Below are positions 24,501 to 34,900 of a stretch of 64,000 nt of DNA, piece after piece. This DNA comes from Cryptomeria japonica (lineage: Eukaryota; Streptophyta; Pinopsida; Cupressales; Cupressaceae), in contig NC_081415.1 in NCBI RefSeq assembly GCF_030272615.1, forward strand, positions 264,587,925-264,651,924, in the 5' to 3' direction. Each line of letters starts with the position of its first letter. Positions within the stretch are counted from its first letter, which is position 1. The translations under genes were made by a program, and so were the position numbers. The notes below the pieces were generated by a model, which saw only the letters and a program-made list of their open reading frames with translations, was not told where the DNA came from and ran no database searches.

Positions 24501-27500
24501 TGTGCTAATGGAGCAACCAATCTCACCAATATAGGGCATGCCATAAGAGCAATCAATCTTATAAACTCTAGAATTTAATCAAAGATCTCTTGAGTCTTTG
24601 GTGGGAAGAATGAGGCTTCTTAAAGATGAATGAGGTCTGATCTAGAAATATATAGCACTAATTGACCACTGTTTCCATCTGCCTTCTATGAAGGAAAAAA
24701 CTGCTGAGTTCTTCAGATGAATTATAGCATCTATGGAGCCTTACTTTGTACATATTAGTAATGTATATGTTAGGAGACCTCTAATTACGCATACAACTGT
24801 CCATCACAAAACAATTAACCCAACACAAATATCTTTGTCGACTCGAAATCCAAAAGAATAATCTGAGTATACACATCCACTAATCCTATCCTTCGACTCC
24901 AACAGCACATAATTGTTTATAGAAAAACTAGTATTCATATAGACCCATTTCAAACATTGGAAGTGCACTGGTTAGCACACATTTCAAACATTGGGAGTGC
25001 ACTTGTTGACACATTTTAAACATGTTGTGCAAGTCTGATCTAGTAAATGCATAGCATCGAGCTTCTATGAATATGCATAAAATTGCAGAGTTACTCAAAT
25101 AAATTATAGCATCTACAAAACCTTACCCTGTCCATTTAGTTTAGAGTGTACTTGGGTGTCTCTAGTTATGCGTACAAATGTCCATCAGAAATCATTTAAT
25201 CTCACATAAATTAAGAAAAATGATAAACAAGTACATCAAATAATAAGAGAAGATTTTCCCAATTAATGCCAACACACCTTTCTAAATCATGATCATATAA
25301 GACAGAATTGTCACCACTCGTTCGGTACAGAGGTAGTCCCAATCTCCCAATTATAGGTGCTAAGGGATTTTCCTCACAAACACCATGTAGCCTGCATGAA
25401 ATGTTAGACCACATAAGATCATAATTTGGAAAACACATGACTCTTCCAAAGATAGACATTCAGAATAAAAATTTCTCAAGAAAAATCAAGCCCAATAGAA
25501 ATCCTTTCCTACCATGATGCACCCATGTCAACTGGAAACCCAAAAGAATAATCTGTGTATACACGTCCACCAATCCTGTCCCTCGACTCCAACAACGTCA
25601 CCTAAACATTTATAGAAAATATACTATCATATGAACACATGTCAAGTTCATTTAATCTCATTGTAAATAACAGAATGGTTTCCTTTTTCTTATAGGAAAC
25701 AGTCCATTACACTATGGATTTCTCTACACTTTAGGTTTCTACGAAAAAAAGTGCTTGTATAGGAAAGCAACATGAATCACAACATTCAGTTAAGCAGAAA
25801 AAACAGAAGAAAAAAGGAATGAGAAAATACACTGCAAGTATATAAACCTTAAATGAGGCATCCTGAAGGGCACGTGCAGCAGCTAACCCAGCAAACCCTC
25901 CACCTATTACAATTACGGATGGAGAAGAAATAGAAAAATCTCTGCCAGAAGAACAAACAGCTGCACAAAAAATTCCACGTGGAGTCAGACATTCCTTTTG
26001 TTCAGTCAAAAGAATTTATGCAATGCAATGCTACACAAACTGCAAAAATCCTATTCCTCAATAATTATACGGATCATGAGTTGCAACAAATCAGATATTA
26101 ATGCTTCAGAGTACTAACAATCTATAGAAATATTACCACACACCAGAGGTTGATGTTTAAGAAAACTAGTTGATGTTGAGGAAAGTCAAAACACATCATG
26201 CATAGATAAGAATTGCTTAAATTTAGGTTACAAAAGTATGAGTTATTGTTTTGAAGAAAAATTTGGATCTTACAAGGAAAAATTAAAATTATTTTTTACA
26301 TGTCTCCCAGTAAAAGTAGGCACGCAACCAGATAAAAGGGAGTTTCACCAAAAAGAAGAAATATGACATTTTCTGAACAAATGTCAAGTAAAAGGAAGAA
26401 TATTTATCAAGCATGCCTTTGATGGATGGAACAAACCATAGAGTATATTCCATCACCACATTGAGTATATTCCAACAACTAACAAGCTCCACTGAAGGAT
26501 ACTACATGACACGATCACTGGTTATCTTAAGACTAGTTTTTCAAAATGTCCCATCAGACATTCCATGCAAAAAGGCTTGGACTGACAAGCATTGATAAGA
26601 GAGATAGCAAGCAGTAGAATAGCTCAGGTCAACTGTTGTGGATTTCGTCTATTTGTACATTGCCTGCCATAGAAGATTTACCTCCTTTGGCCACATTTTG
26701 AGCAGCCCAGAAATGATCATAGCAGATGATGTTTTTGCTACACACATTTGTTTATGGAATCATTGTAATTGGGCAGATCAAATAGCACTGTTTCATACGG
26801 ACAGGGTTCTCTCTATGTTACTGAAGGATATGAAGATTGTGAAGAATGGGTTTCAGGTTGAAATAATGTAAACATGAACTCTTCTACAATTTGCTACCAG
26901 AATGCATAAAAGGAATAAAATTTCAGCTCAAGGGAGATTATAACCTAGCAAAAACAATGCCTTTGCTAAACATTGTTACTTGTTAAAGATCTGAGCGGCA
27001 CTAAATAAAATATTAACAAATAGGAAATGCCAAGTGCAAATACAACTAGTTATGGAAAACCATAAAATGGGATCAAAATGCATTAACATAACCAACCCTC
27101 CAAACCAACAAGAGCATCAGTACAGAAAGTCATCCAATCAACCCATGTGCCAGATGATAGATCTGTATTTTAATATAGCTTCAAAGTACTCAACAAGACT
27201 ATCATTCTTTTCAGCCAGGATCTGTGCTAATCATAAGATGAAGCATTTATCAGAATGTTGACTCCTCCCACATTAATGTCATCTCCTTCGTCACAGGTAT
27301 GGCCTCACACTCTACCGTTGTCTCCATGTTAATATGGTTTGGCATACGTAGCAGGGCTCTGCCCCCTGTTAACATGGTCTAGCGTATGTAACAGAGGAGT
27401 TGGCTTTCAATTACTCAACGTATTTTTGGTTGAGAAATTGGATTTCAATTCATTCGTGTGGGTTGATTGATGTGGCAGAAAAGTCATCTTCAATGGATCC

Positions 27501-28140
27501 ATATAGTATACGCCTTATGGTAATGAAGTTGTGTTTCAATGAAACTAAATAGTTAAGTGGATGTGGCAGAGTTAGTTTTTGCAGCGCAGCTAGGTTGAGA
27601 TCAGAAGGGACTTGTATTTCAACTTCTAATGATTCCAAGCATCTGAGTAGATGTGACAAAGGAATAGAATTTCAATTTATCCATGTGGATCGGTAGATGA
27701 TTTGGCTTTCAGTTTGGTTGATGTGTTTGTGGTGAATGTTTTCGCTTTGAATGAAAGCATGCAGTTTGGCAGATGTATTACTGCACCTTATTGAAGTAGC
27801 ATAGTAGTTAACTCTAAATGAATTCATACAGTTTGACAAATGTGGTGAAGGGGTAGGCATTTATTTAATCCTTGATTCTCAATTCCGGATGGCAAGGTGG
27901 TTGGCTTCCCAATTAATGTGAGATACCATGCTATAACAGAGATTCTAAAAGTTAACTGGAAGAACTTTCAGAGCGGCACGCTAAAGGGTTTGTCTTCTCA
28001 ATAAAAATCAGAAAAAAAGGCAAGATTTATAAAAATTTGTCTAAAACAACATCTTTGAAAAACAGGACGGTCTAATGACCGATTAAAAGGACCAGCTTAC
28101 CTGAATTAGAATCAAGATTTTCCTCTTTGGTGATCGCCAT
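12533..28140 (-). CDS. Peroxisomal-type polyamine oxidase, PAO2/3/4 group (ten exons)
   Basis: FAD-dependent amine oxidase that back-converts polyamines such as spermine and spermidine with release of H2O2. Coding exons in gene order: 28140-28101, 25960-25848, 25601-25513, 25391-25278, 14201-14114, 14026-13941, 13847-13745, 13623-13526, 13404-12975, 12844-12533. All introns are GT-AG, all phases fit, and the sum is 490 codons plus TGA, the length known for Arabidopsis PAO2. Seen in the product: dinucleotide-binding GGGFAG (residues 33-38), [53 protein letters not shown] (Lys near 308, the position of the FAD-contacting Lys), LFFAGEAT (427-434) and a C-terminal Ser-Arg-Leu peroxisome signal. 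No stop or frameshift was found. The start ATG (28140) is the first in frame with exon 2 and gives a short unconserved leader. Intron 1 is 2.1 kb and intron 4 is 11.1 kb. Function follows from the family; expression is untested. Confidence 0.95.
16565..17631. mobile_element. Palindrome-rich TIR element (Mutator-like or other DNA MITE)
   Basis: The ends read GATCGATTTATAATAA on the left and, reverse-complemented, GATCGGATTTATGATAAC on the right. They are flanked by tgttccaat (16556-16564) and tgttctatt (17632-17640), which match at 7 of 9 bases. No protein is encoded. The interior has four perfect palindromes of 16 to 22 bases at 16765-16780, 16798-16819, 17429-17444 and 17469-17488. The class is an inference from the 9-base near-TSD, and the TIRs are imperfect. 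Confidence 0.45.
17657..17669 (+). repeat. 5' target-site duplication of the SINE
   Basis: aaatatggtcata is repeated perfectly at 17800-17812, on either side of the 130-bp tRNA-like unit. Confidence 0.8.
17670..17799 (+). mobile_element. tRNA-derived SINE with A and B boxes
   Basis: A 130-bp unit between perfect 13-bp direct repeats. It contains an A-box-like atgcagtggtt (17685-17695) and a B-box-like gagttcgagtc (17725-17735), spaced as in RNA polymerase III tRNA promoters, with gggaggta between them as in other plant tRNA-like SINEs. There is no long A tail. It does not fold as an intact tRNA gene (no matching acceptor stem seen), so it is called a SINE. The perfect TSD suggests a fairly recent insertion. 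Confidence 0.65.
17800..17812 (+). repeat. 3' target-site duplication of the SINE
   Basis: Perfect second copy of the 13 bases at 17657-17669. Confidence 0.8.
17964..18004. repeat. Perfect 16-bp hairpin with 9-base loop
   Basis: atgattgaatgagaga (17964-17979) and its exact reverse complement (17989-18004) enclose taaatgaag. A partial third copy of the arm sits near 17920-17940. Confidence 0.85.
18394..18398. repeat. Target-site duplication of the Copia element (left)
   Basis: tttta lies directly before the TG of the left LTR and again at 24492-24496 directly after the CA of the right LTR. Confidence 0.85.
18399..19122 (-). repeat. 3' LTR of the Copia element
   Basis: Matches 23768-24491 along its whole length, with TG...CA ends. 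Next to it (19123-19131), the element strand reads AAGAGGGAG, the likely polypurine tract that primes plus-strand synthesis. Confidence 0.95.
19283..19628 (-). repeat. Seven-copy hairpin array in the Copia 3' untranslated region
   Basis: Seven units of about 27 bases share the core ttacattgcccgc (the first unit reads ttgcattg) and are bounded by short inverted arms: ccatc...gatgg in some copies and ccacc...ggtgg in others. The arms change together, so base pairing is kept. Some spacers contain a second inverted repeat, cttctc cct gagaag. The array lies between the pol stop and the polypurine tract. Confidence 0.85.
19648..23689 (-). pseudogene. Copia gag-pol polyprotein (interrupted)
   Basis: Read on the minus strand. 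Gag begins at 23689. A zinc knuckle [14 protein letters not shown] lies near 22930, the protease active site WLIDSGAS near 22780, the integrase HHCC zinc finger near 22400-22260, and the integrase core ([23 protein letters not shown]) at about 22170-21870. Reverse transcriptase has YVDD near 20625 and RNase H has DADWAG and STAEAEY near 20130-19990. The frame is open from 23689 to an in-frame TAG at 21791-21793 and continues to 21125. It then shifts by one base, and in the new frame a TGA precedes the 21111-19648 part. It therefore has three lesions: TAG, frameshift, TGA. All catalytic motifs are otherwise present. Confidence 0.93.
23756..23767 (-). promoter_or_regulatory. Primer binding site of the Copia element (initiator-Met tRNA)
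   Basis: The minus strand reads TGGTATCAGAGC directly after the 5' LTR ending in CA at 23768. This is the usual plant PBS complementary to the 3' end of initiator tRNA-Met. Confidence 0.9.
23768..24491 (-). repeat. 5' LTR of the Copia element
   Basis: 724 bp, the partner of 18399-19122. On the element strand it lies upstream of gag and so carries the element promoter. TSD copy tttta follows at 24492-24496. Confidence 0.95.
24640..25160 (-). repeat. Partial duplication within the polyamine oxidase introns
   Basis: 24640-24835 and 25020-25200 are similar stretches (both have the series agcatctA...ccttac...catta and ctaattacgc/ctagttatgc). After the first copy comes a decayed exon 3 (24836-24925); after the second comes the real exon 4 region. 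A 35-bp sequence around catttcaaacattgg.agtgcac is repeated twice at 24945-25013 at the junction. The first copy lacks the counterpart of exon 4. Confidence 0.7.
24836..24925 (-). pseudogene. Decayed second copy of polyamine oxidase exon 3
   Basis: On the minus strand this matches exon 3 (25601-25513) over most of its length, including cccaaaagaataatct-like and tagaaaa flanking bases. Its acceptor AG has become AT. The FAD-motif region RIGGRVYT of the real exon reads RISGCVYS here. Being in intron 4, after exon 4, it is out of order for splicing. It is a relic of an intragenic duplication. Confidence 0.85.
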
Positions 28141-28644
28141 GCCAAATCGTTCAAATCAACAAGATTCAAACTAAAACTGTGCACCCAATTTGAATATCGG
28201 GCACCCAAAAAATCGCTGCGAGCAAAAACAGCCCTTCGAAAAAATAAAAATGAATTGAATGCCCACCCGTTTGCAGATTAATCTGAAACCCAGTGGTACT
28301 AAATGAGAGCAAGGCCGAATAAGAACAACTCTCACCACTTAAACGTGGACGGAAGATATTTTTCAAATATTCGAATAAAACGCAATTGAATGGAATTATT
28401 CAGTGGAGCTCCTTCCTCCACACCATCCTTGCAAATGCGTGAACGCAAGGATGAAGAGGAGGAGGCAGAGAATCTGATTGTTACTGCCAAAAATTAATGA
28501 AGCCAATGAGATATTATACGGAATCCAATGGCTTTTTTATTCTTTTTTCCTGTACCACCGCCTTCCTCGTGCCGAATTTGGTGGCTCCAGTTGTACAACG
28601 CTTCACGTTTCCCTCTCAATGCTGACCTATTTGCCACTTGGCCC

Positions 28645-28657
28645 GCTTTTTTATATT
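28645..28657 (-). promoter_or_regulatory. Possible TATA box of the polyamine oxidase gene
   Basis: The minus strand reads AATATAAAAAAG about 505 bases upstream of the start ATG. The stretch between is richer in GC and CT runs than its surroundings, as expected for a 5' UTR. The transcription start itself cannot be seen. Confidence 0.35.
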
Positions 28658-29676
28658 GTGTAATAGTAATAGTAAGCTCTCGTTAATGGGGGCTTTTTGA
28701 AAATTCTAAGCTGGTTTCTGGTAAAATATCTTATGCAGAAAAAGGAAATGGGAGGGAAAATGGTCAGCACGTCAGATTACAACTCGTTATAATGGCAGAC
28801 AAGGGAATGAGAATGATTGGAAACCGGGTCAATTAGGGTTGGCTATTTTTTAAATCTTTCTTTGAATATTACTTTTCGGTCCGAGTAGTTACAAACTAGG
28901 TTTCTTTTTCTTATTGAATTAATTTATTCACTTGATATTTATTGTCAAGGTCAGTAGACATCTTATTGTACCTGTAGTTTGTATATAAAGTTTTGAAGAT
29001 ATTTTATTAATTCAAATTCGAAATTTGATTTAATTATTTATTTTATATAAATAAATATGTGGAATTGTATGCATGTAGTTAATGTCAGTTTCTTTTTGTT
29101 GTTTTGTTTGGGTTGATTTCTTTGTCAAGAATTTTCATTTGAAAGCTTCTTTTTTGTTTCTTTTAGTAAAGAAAGCATTTTTTTCATGTGAATTTTTTGG
29201 TTGGCTGTAATCTTTTTTTTTAATAAGCATGTAGGGGAGAGGAGTCAAATATGTTCATTCTACCTTCATGTTTCTCAAAATCATATGTAGACATTTCAAA
29301 TTTTTCTCAATTTTATATAGGAGCGTACTTGTCAAGTCCCCTACTAAAAAACAAAATTTCAAGTCTACATGGTCAAATATGATGCCATATCAACATGCAT
29401 TTTTGTGAAGGTGTCCAAAATGGTCCCAAATTGTCATAAGACCCATAGGTGTGCACTAAGTCATGTTTACTTGTGTGCTGATGTGGCATCAAATCATTGG
29501 TTTTTTTTTAATTTTAGAGGCATATTTTTGGGGATAAGTATTGACATGACATTTTTAGGACACCACTATTGGTCTAAAAGTGTCCATGTACTATAACATG
29601 TATTCCCTCTCCCCTAGTTTGTTTGAATAGGCTTGAATTTAGTGTGTTTGAATAGGCTTGAATTTGGATGTACTAT
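28658..29676. other. Upstream flank of the polyamine oxidase gene; no gene seen
   Basis: AT-rich, with poly-T runs and short frames only. Near 29605-29640 lies ccctctcccctagtttgttt followed by gaataggcttgaattt, which occurs again at about 31725-31760 beyond the TIR element. Its last 24 bases are also duplicated locally at 29645-29670. Confidence 0.5.
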
Positions 29677-29685
29677 AACATGTAT
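29677..29685. repeat. 9-bp target-site duplication of the TIR element (left)
   Basis: aacatgtat is repeated exactly at 31692-31700. Confidence 0.85.
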
Positions 29686-31691
29686 GGCAATGGCTACGCA
29701 GCGGACAAAACGGCCCGCCCATGCCATGCCTTCCCATCCCCATCCCCCAAGCCATCACCCTCCACTCAAACGGTCCCATCAAAATGTTTTTAATTGTTTT
29801 TACTCGGGAATGGAGATACCTCGATTGTTGTGCGGATTACTCCATGCTTTGAAAAGGAAGGAGGCTTTTTATGTTTGTTTTATTTGTTCATTTTAATATG
29901 AAGTTTTTTATATGTTTATATTATTATTTTATTTGTTTTTTATATGAATTTTTAAATGTGTATATAATATTATTTAATAGATTTATTAAATTATAATGTT
30001 TAAATTTTAAGCAAATCTATAAAATAAATAATTTTAAAATCTATTTAAACTTTAAATATAACTACAAAAATTTCCTTAATTTATAATGCTTAAATTTTAA
30101 GGAAATCTATAAAATTATAATGTTTAAATTTTAAGTATCATTATAAAACTAATTTTAAGTAAATTTTTATAGTAATTTTTTTTTTCATAATTGTTTATTT
30201 TTAAAACATATTTAAAATTTAATTAACAATTATGGAAAAAAATATTACTATATACAATAGATAAAGTCAACTATGGTTAAATTTTTAAAAAAGATTAGAG
30301 TTCAAGTAGGGTTATATATATTTTAATTAAAGTAAGATTTTAATTAGGGTTTAATTATGATTCAAGTTGGGATTACCATTTGATAAATCTTAGGGTTAGG
30401 GTCAATTTTAAGGTTCAAATAGAATTTGAGCTACCATAAAAATTATAATCCTATTTGAACCATCAAATTGACATAACCCTAAGATTTATCAAATAATGGT
30501 AATCCAATTTCAAAGATTTTATAAAAATAAACCAATATGAAAAAAAATTACTATAAAAATTTACTTAAAATTAATTTTATAAATTTACTTAAAATTTAGA
30601 TTTAAGTATTATAAGTTAAAAGTAAATTTTAAAATTATTTCTTTATTAAGTTTCCTTAAAATTTAAACATTATAATTTAATAAATCTATTAAATAAATAA
30701 TATTATAACAATAAAAAATAATTAAATTAAAAAATTAGGCATATTTATTTACACAATAAGAAAATAACATATGAAAAATATTATATATCATATTTATCAA
30801 AAAAATATAACAATAAAAAATATTATATACACATTTAAAAATTTATATAAAAAAAAACAAATAAAATAATAATATAAACATATAAATTTTTTCTTTTTTT
30901 TTTTCAAATTTGTTCTTTTTTTCTTCAATTTTCAATTGTGGTGTGGTGTGAAACTTATCTTTAATGGTTGGTCGAAGAAGATAAATATCAAAATGGATGC
31001 TAGATAGCTAATAATCCAAATAGCTTTTATGGTTTTAATCAATAATTCACCAAAACTTTTAGTATGGAAAATAAAAATTACTTAACAAAGAAAATAACAA
31101 AATGATTTGTGGTTTGTACCCCCTTGTTTTTTGGCTGCTTTTAATATCAAAAACATATAAAAATAAAAATTACTTAAGATAGAAAATAAAAGTTTCTTAA
31201 AATAAAAAATAACTAACTAATCTTAGCATATAACTAAGTTTTAACATACATGATATATAACTTAATTAGATAATATAAACTATTTTAACATAAGAAATAA
31301 ATAAGTATTTAGAAAAAACAAACAATTATTTACTTATATAAGTATTTTAAAAAAATTAAAATAATATTATTAAAATTTATATATAATATATATATATTGT
31401 AATATACTTTTTATTAAAATAAATTAAAAAATTTAAATTTAAATATATAAATTATTATAAAAAAGTTAAATATATAATTCATTATTTATAATATTTATTA
31501 TTTTACTCAAATAACTTTTAAAAATATAAAAACATAATAAATGAAAAAAACAAAGGTAAAAGCTGGAGTGAGCAGGACGAATGTAACTGACGGATATGAT
31601 AGATTGTACGAGCCTGGGAATGAATGACATGACGGGCATGGAGAAGGCATCGAATGGGGCGGGCCATTTTGTCCGCTGCATAGCCAGTGCC
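29686..31691. mobile_element. Non-autonomous Mutator-like TIR element, 2 kb
   Basis: Starts GGCAATGGCTACGCAGCGGA and ends with the reverse complement of GGCACTGGCTATGCAGCGGA. The first 35 bases match at 32 positions and weaker similarity continues for about 25 more. The 9-bp TSD is the hallmark of the Mutator superfamily. No transposase frame is present; the interior is AT-rich and mostly a fold-back. GC-rich TIRs around an AT-rich core are seen. Confidence 0.8.
29903..30892. repeat. Near-kilobase fold-back (inverted repeat) inside the TIR element
   Basis: Left arm about 29903-30422 and right arm about 30451-30892, with a 28-base loop. Matching pairs include ggttcaaatag/ctatttgaacc at the loop, gataaatcttagggtta/taaccctaagatttatc farther out, and ttatatgtttatattattatt against its reverse complement at the outer ends. 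The arms have drifted and differ in length. Confidence 0.8.
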
Positions 31692-31910
31692 AACATGTAT
31701 TGGTACCCCTATCACCTATTGGTCCCTCTCCCCTAGTTTGTTTGAATAGGCTTGAATTTGGATGAAGTAATGGCTAGGATTATAGATTTCATTTTGTTGC
31801 ACTTTCATATAAATATAAAGTGGTATTTAAATCTTTGCAATAATATTTCAAAAATTATGTGCATATATATTTGTGATGTTGGGTATACAAAAGGATAGTG
31901 TTAGAAATTT

Positions 31911-31957
31911 AAATTAGTAAATTTATAATTTTTTTAATACATAAAGATATGTAGAAA
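31911..31957 (+). repeat. 5' target-site duplication of LINE-B (unusually long)
   Basis: About 47 bases (aaattagtaaatttataatt ... aagatatgtagaaa) are repeated at 35303-35348 with one T/C change and one T fewer in a T run. Confidence 0.85.
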
Positions 31958-34900
31958 ATTAAAAAATTTAAATTCCAAACTACATCCTTCCAATATTCCA
32001 AACTATTGGCCAGAAGAAAGCCAAGGATCTCAGGTTTGTGGAAAAAACTCTCACTAATCGGCTCCACTCCTTGGAGCATGAAATACAACTACATCCTTCC
32101 TCCTCTGTCCTGGCGAAACGGATCTCTCAGGCTAGAGACATTCTTAGGAAACATCAACAGGTCAAAATCAGGGGTGCCTTCATCAGAGCCCGTAATCATT
32201 GGGTCAAATTCAGAGACAAAGGCTCTAAAGTCTTCTTCAATCTCCTTAAACAAAAACAAAATAGAGAAAAAATTGACAGAATCATAGTTAAGGATAAGGA
32301 ACTCCTGAACATCAATGAGATCAAAGATGCTTTTGAAATGTTTTATAAGACCCTCTTTACCTCAGAGGATAGTGAAGCCTCAAAAGATGCTAGAAATAGG
32401 TGCAGTAACATTATCCCAATAAGAATCTTTGAGAATGAAGCTCTCCCTCTCAAGACCAAAATCTCTATGACAGAAATTGTTGATGCCATTAAAGCCCTCG
32501 AGGATGATAAGGCCCCAGGCCCTGATGGACTACCTGTTGAGTTTTACAAAACCAATATTGAGTGGGTCACCAAAGACTTATATGACATATACACCGAAGC
32601 ATTTGATAATGGCACCCTTGGGGAGTCCATCAATAGGGGCATTGTTAAACTTATCCCAAAAGATGGGGACAAAGCCCTCATAAAAAACTGGAGGCCAATT
32701 ACCCTCCTTAATGTTTCCTATAAAATCCTGGCCAAAGCCCTAGCCTCTCACCTTGAGAAAATTCTTCCCAAGTTCATCTGCTCTACCCAAACAGGATTCA
32801 CTAAAGGTAGGTATATCTTGGAGAACCTTGTCACTAGCTGGGAATCTATGGAATGGGCCAAGACCTCAAATCAAGATACTGCCATGTTCCTTGTGGACTT
32901 TGAGAAAGCCTATGACAGGGTGGAATGGGACTTCATCCTCATGATGCTTAGAGCCTTTGGTTTCCCTAGCGAGTTCTGTAAATATGTTCAAATTCTCCTC
33001 AAAGATGCCTCCGCCCTGGTTGAAGTTAATGGGTCACTCTCCCAACCTATTCCTCTTTCTAGATCCATTAGACAGGGCTGCCCCCTTGCCCGTGCTCTGT
33101 TTGTCATTGCCTCAAATGCCCTCTTTTACCTCCTGAGAGATGATACCCTATCCCCTAAAGTTCATGGCATTAAGATGCCGGATGACTCTAAATTGCTCAA
33201 CATACAATTTGTTGATGACACCGCGCTCTTCCTGGAGCTCTCTAGGCATAACATTGACTCCCTCAATCAAAAACTTGCAATCTTTGGCAAAGCCTCTGGT
33301 GCTCGTATCTCCAATTCCAAATCTATTATGCTTGGCTGGAAAGAGGAACCCTCGGAGTGGCTTCAACAGTTTGGATACTCATGGGGAGGACCTAATAAAA
33401 TAGTCAGATACCTTGGTATCCCTTTTTCTGTCTCTCCCTCTCTCAAAGACATGTGGATTTGAGTCAAAGAAAAGATTGACAAAAAACTTAACAAATGGGA
33501 CAATAGAGTTCTATCCTTGGCTGGTAGGATCCAAGTCTGCCAGAAAATCCTCTCCTCCTATAGTTTATACTACTCCTCTGTCTGGATGTTCAGCAACTAC
33601 CAAATTTATGAGATCCAAAAATCTATCAGGCACTTCCTATGGTATGATGGTAAGGGTAAAAGAAAGGCCCACGCGATCAAATGGATTTGGTGCCACATAG
33701 ATAAGAAACTTGGTGGGCTGGGACTTAAGGATCTCAGAACACAAGGAATTTCTCTGGCTGCCAAGTGGATATTTCATGCCTTGGAAGGACAAGAACCCTA
33801 GAAGATTCTTGTCAGAAATAACATACAAAATGGCGTCCCCAAGTCTGCCAAATCTTGGAAAGCCCTCCCCTTTAGTGATCTGGTAGCAGGCGGATTCTCT
33901 GTGTCTGTGCAAGGAACTTGGGTGTTTAAGTCCATCTGGAAAGCCTGGGAGCATGTGCGTAAACTTATTGCCAACTCTAATATTGACTGTAATAACACCT
34001 TGCATGGGGAAAGGTCAATATGGTGGAACCTCTACCATAACTCTAAACCCCTTGCTTTAACCCAAGGATGCTCTGCTAGGTGTTGGTATAATAAGGGCAT
34101 TAAATATCTCATGGAAATCTTGGAACATGATAATCTCATCAGCTGGGAGTATCTTAGCAATAAGTTTGGCCTCCCTGCCTCACATAAGAGAACCTACAGT
34201 ATGATTAAAAATGCTTGTGCTTGTCTAGATCTTCCTAGGAACATTGATGTAGACGCTCACAGATACCTCTCGTTCCGATGGAAGGATGGCTCCCTCCTCT
34301 CCAAGGTCAAAGCCAAAGCTATTTACAAACTGCTCACTCATGATACCATGGTGATAGATCATGTTAACTCCCTCTGGTATGTTGACCTTAATAGCTCTGC
34401 CTGGCAAAAAATGTTTGAGAAACTATGGAAGTCCCCCATCCCCACTAAAATCAAATGCTTCAAGTGGCAACTAATGTTGGATAGACTGCCTATTAGGAAT
34501 AACTTTGCTGCCTTCGACCTATGCTCTATATGTAGGAAGCTTGAGACTATGCGACACATCTTTTTTGATTGCATTTTTGCCAGAAAGGTCTGGCTGATGT
34601 TTGGAATCTCCATTACTGAACATGTTTGTACTCTTGATATTATTACTGGATTCATTCATGCCCTCAAGAAGGATGCTAACCTATTCTGGCAAATTCTTTC
34701 TTCTTTCATACTTTGGTTTATTTGGAAACTTAGAAATGAGGAAAAATTCCAAGGTACTGATAGGACTCTTACTGGGTTTTTTAAGAAACTCACACGTTAT
34801 AAAATTGTTGTGCAGGTATGCTTTTTGATGAATGTTGAGAGGGAGAAGCTGTTGCGTTTCCTCAGGGATGGCCAGCTAACCATGTTCATATATGAGATGA

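Larger units (their letters stand above)
14202..25277 (-). other. Intron 4 of the polyamine oxidase gene, loaded with insertions
   Basis: The donor follows AG at 25278 and the acceptor TGCAG precedes 14201, and the split Ser codon joins in phase. Within its 11,076 bases are a TIR element, a SINE, a perfect hairpin, a whole Copia element and a decayed duplicate of exon 3. The fragment near 14370-14430 resembles 24660-24720, on the other side of the Copia insertion. The rest (14430-16555, 18005-18398) is AT-rich with no gene seen. Confidence 0.85.

Noticed and set aside
25731-26009. Start of the polyamine oxidase at the ATG inside 26009-25731
   Set aside because: The sequence before 25960 is intron ending TTTTTTGTGCAG. 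Exon 1 at 28140-28101 joins in phase and gives the family length of 490.
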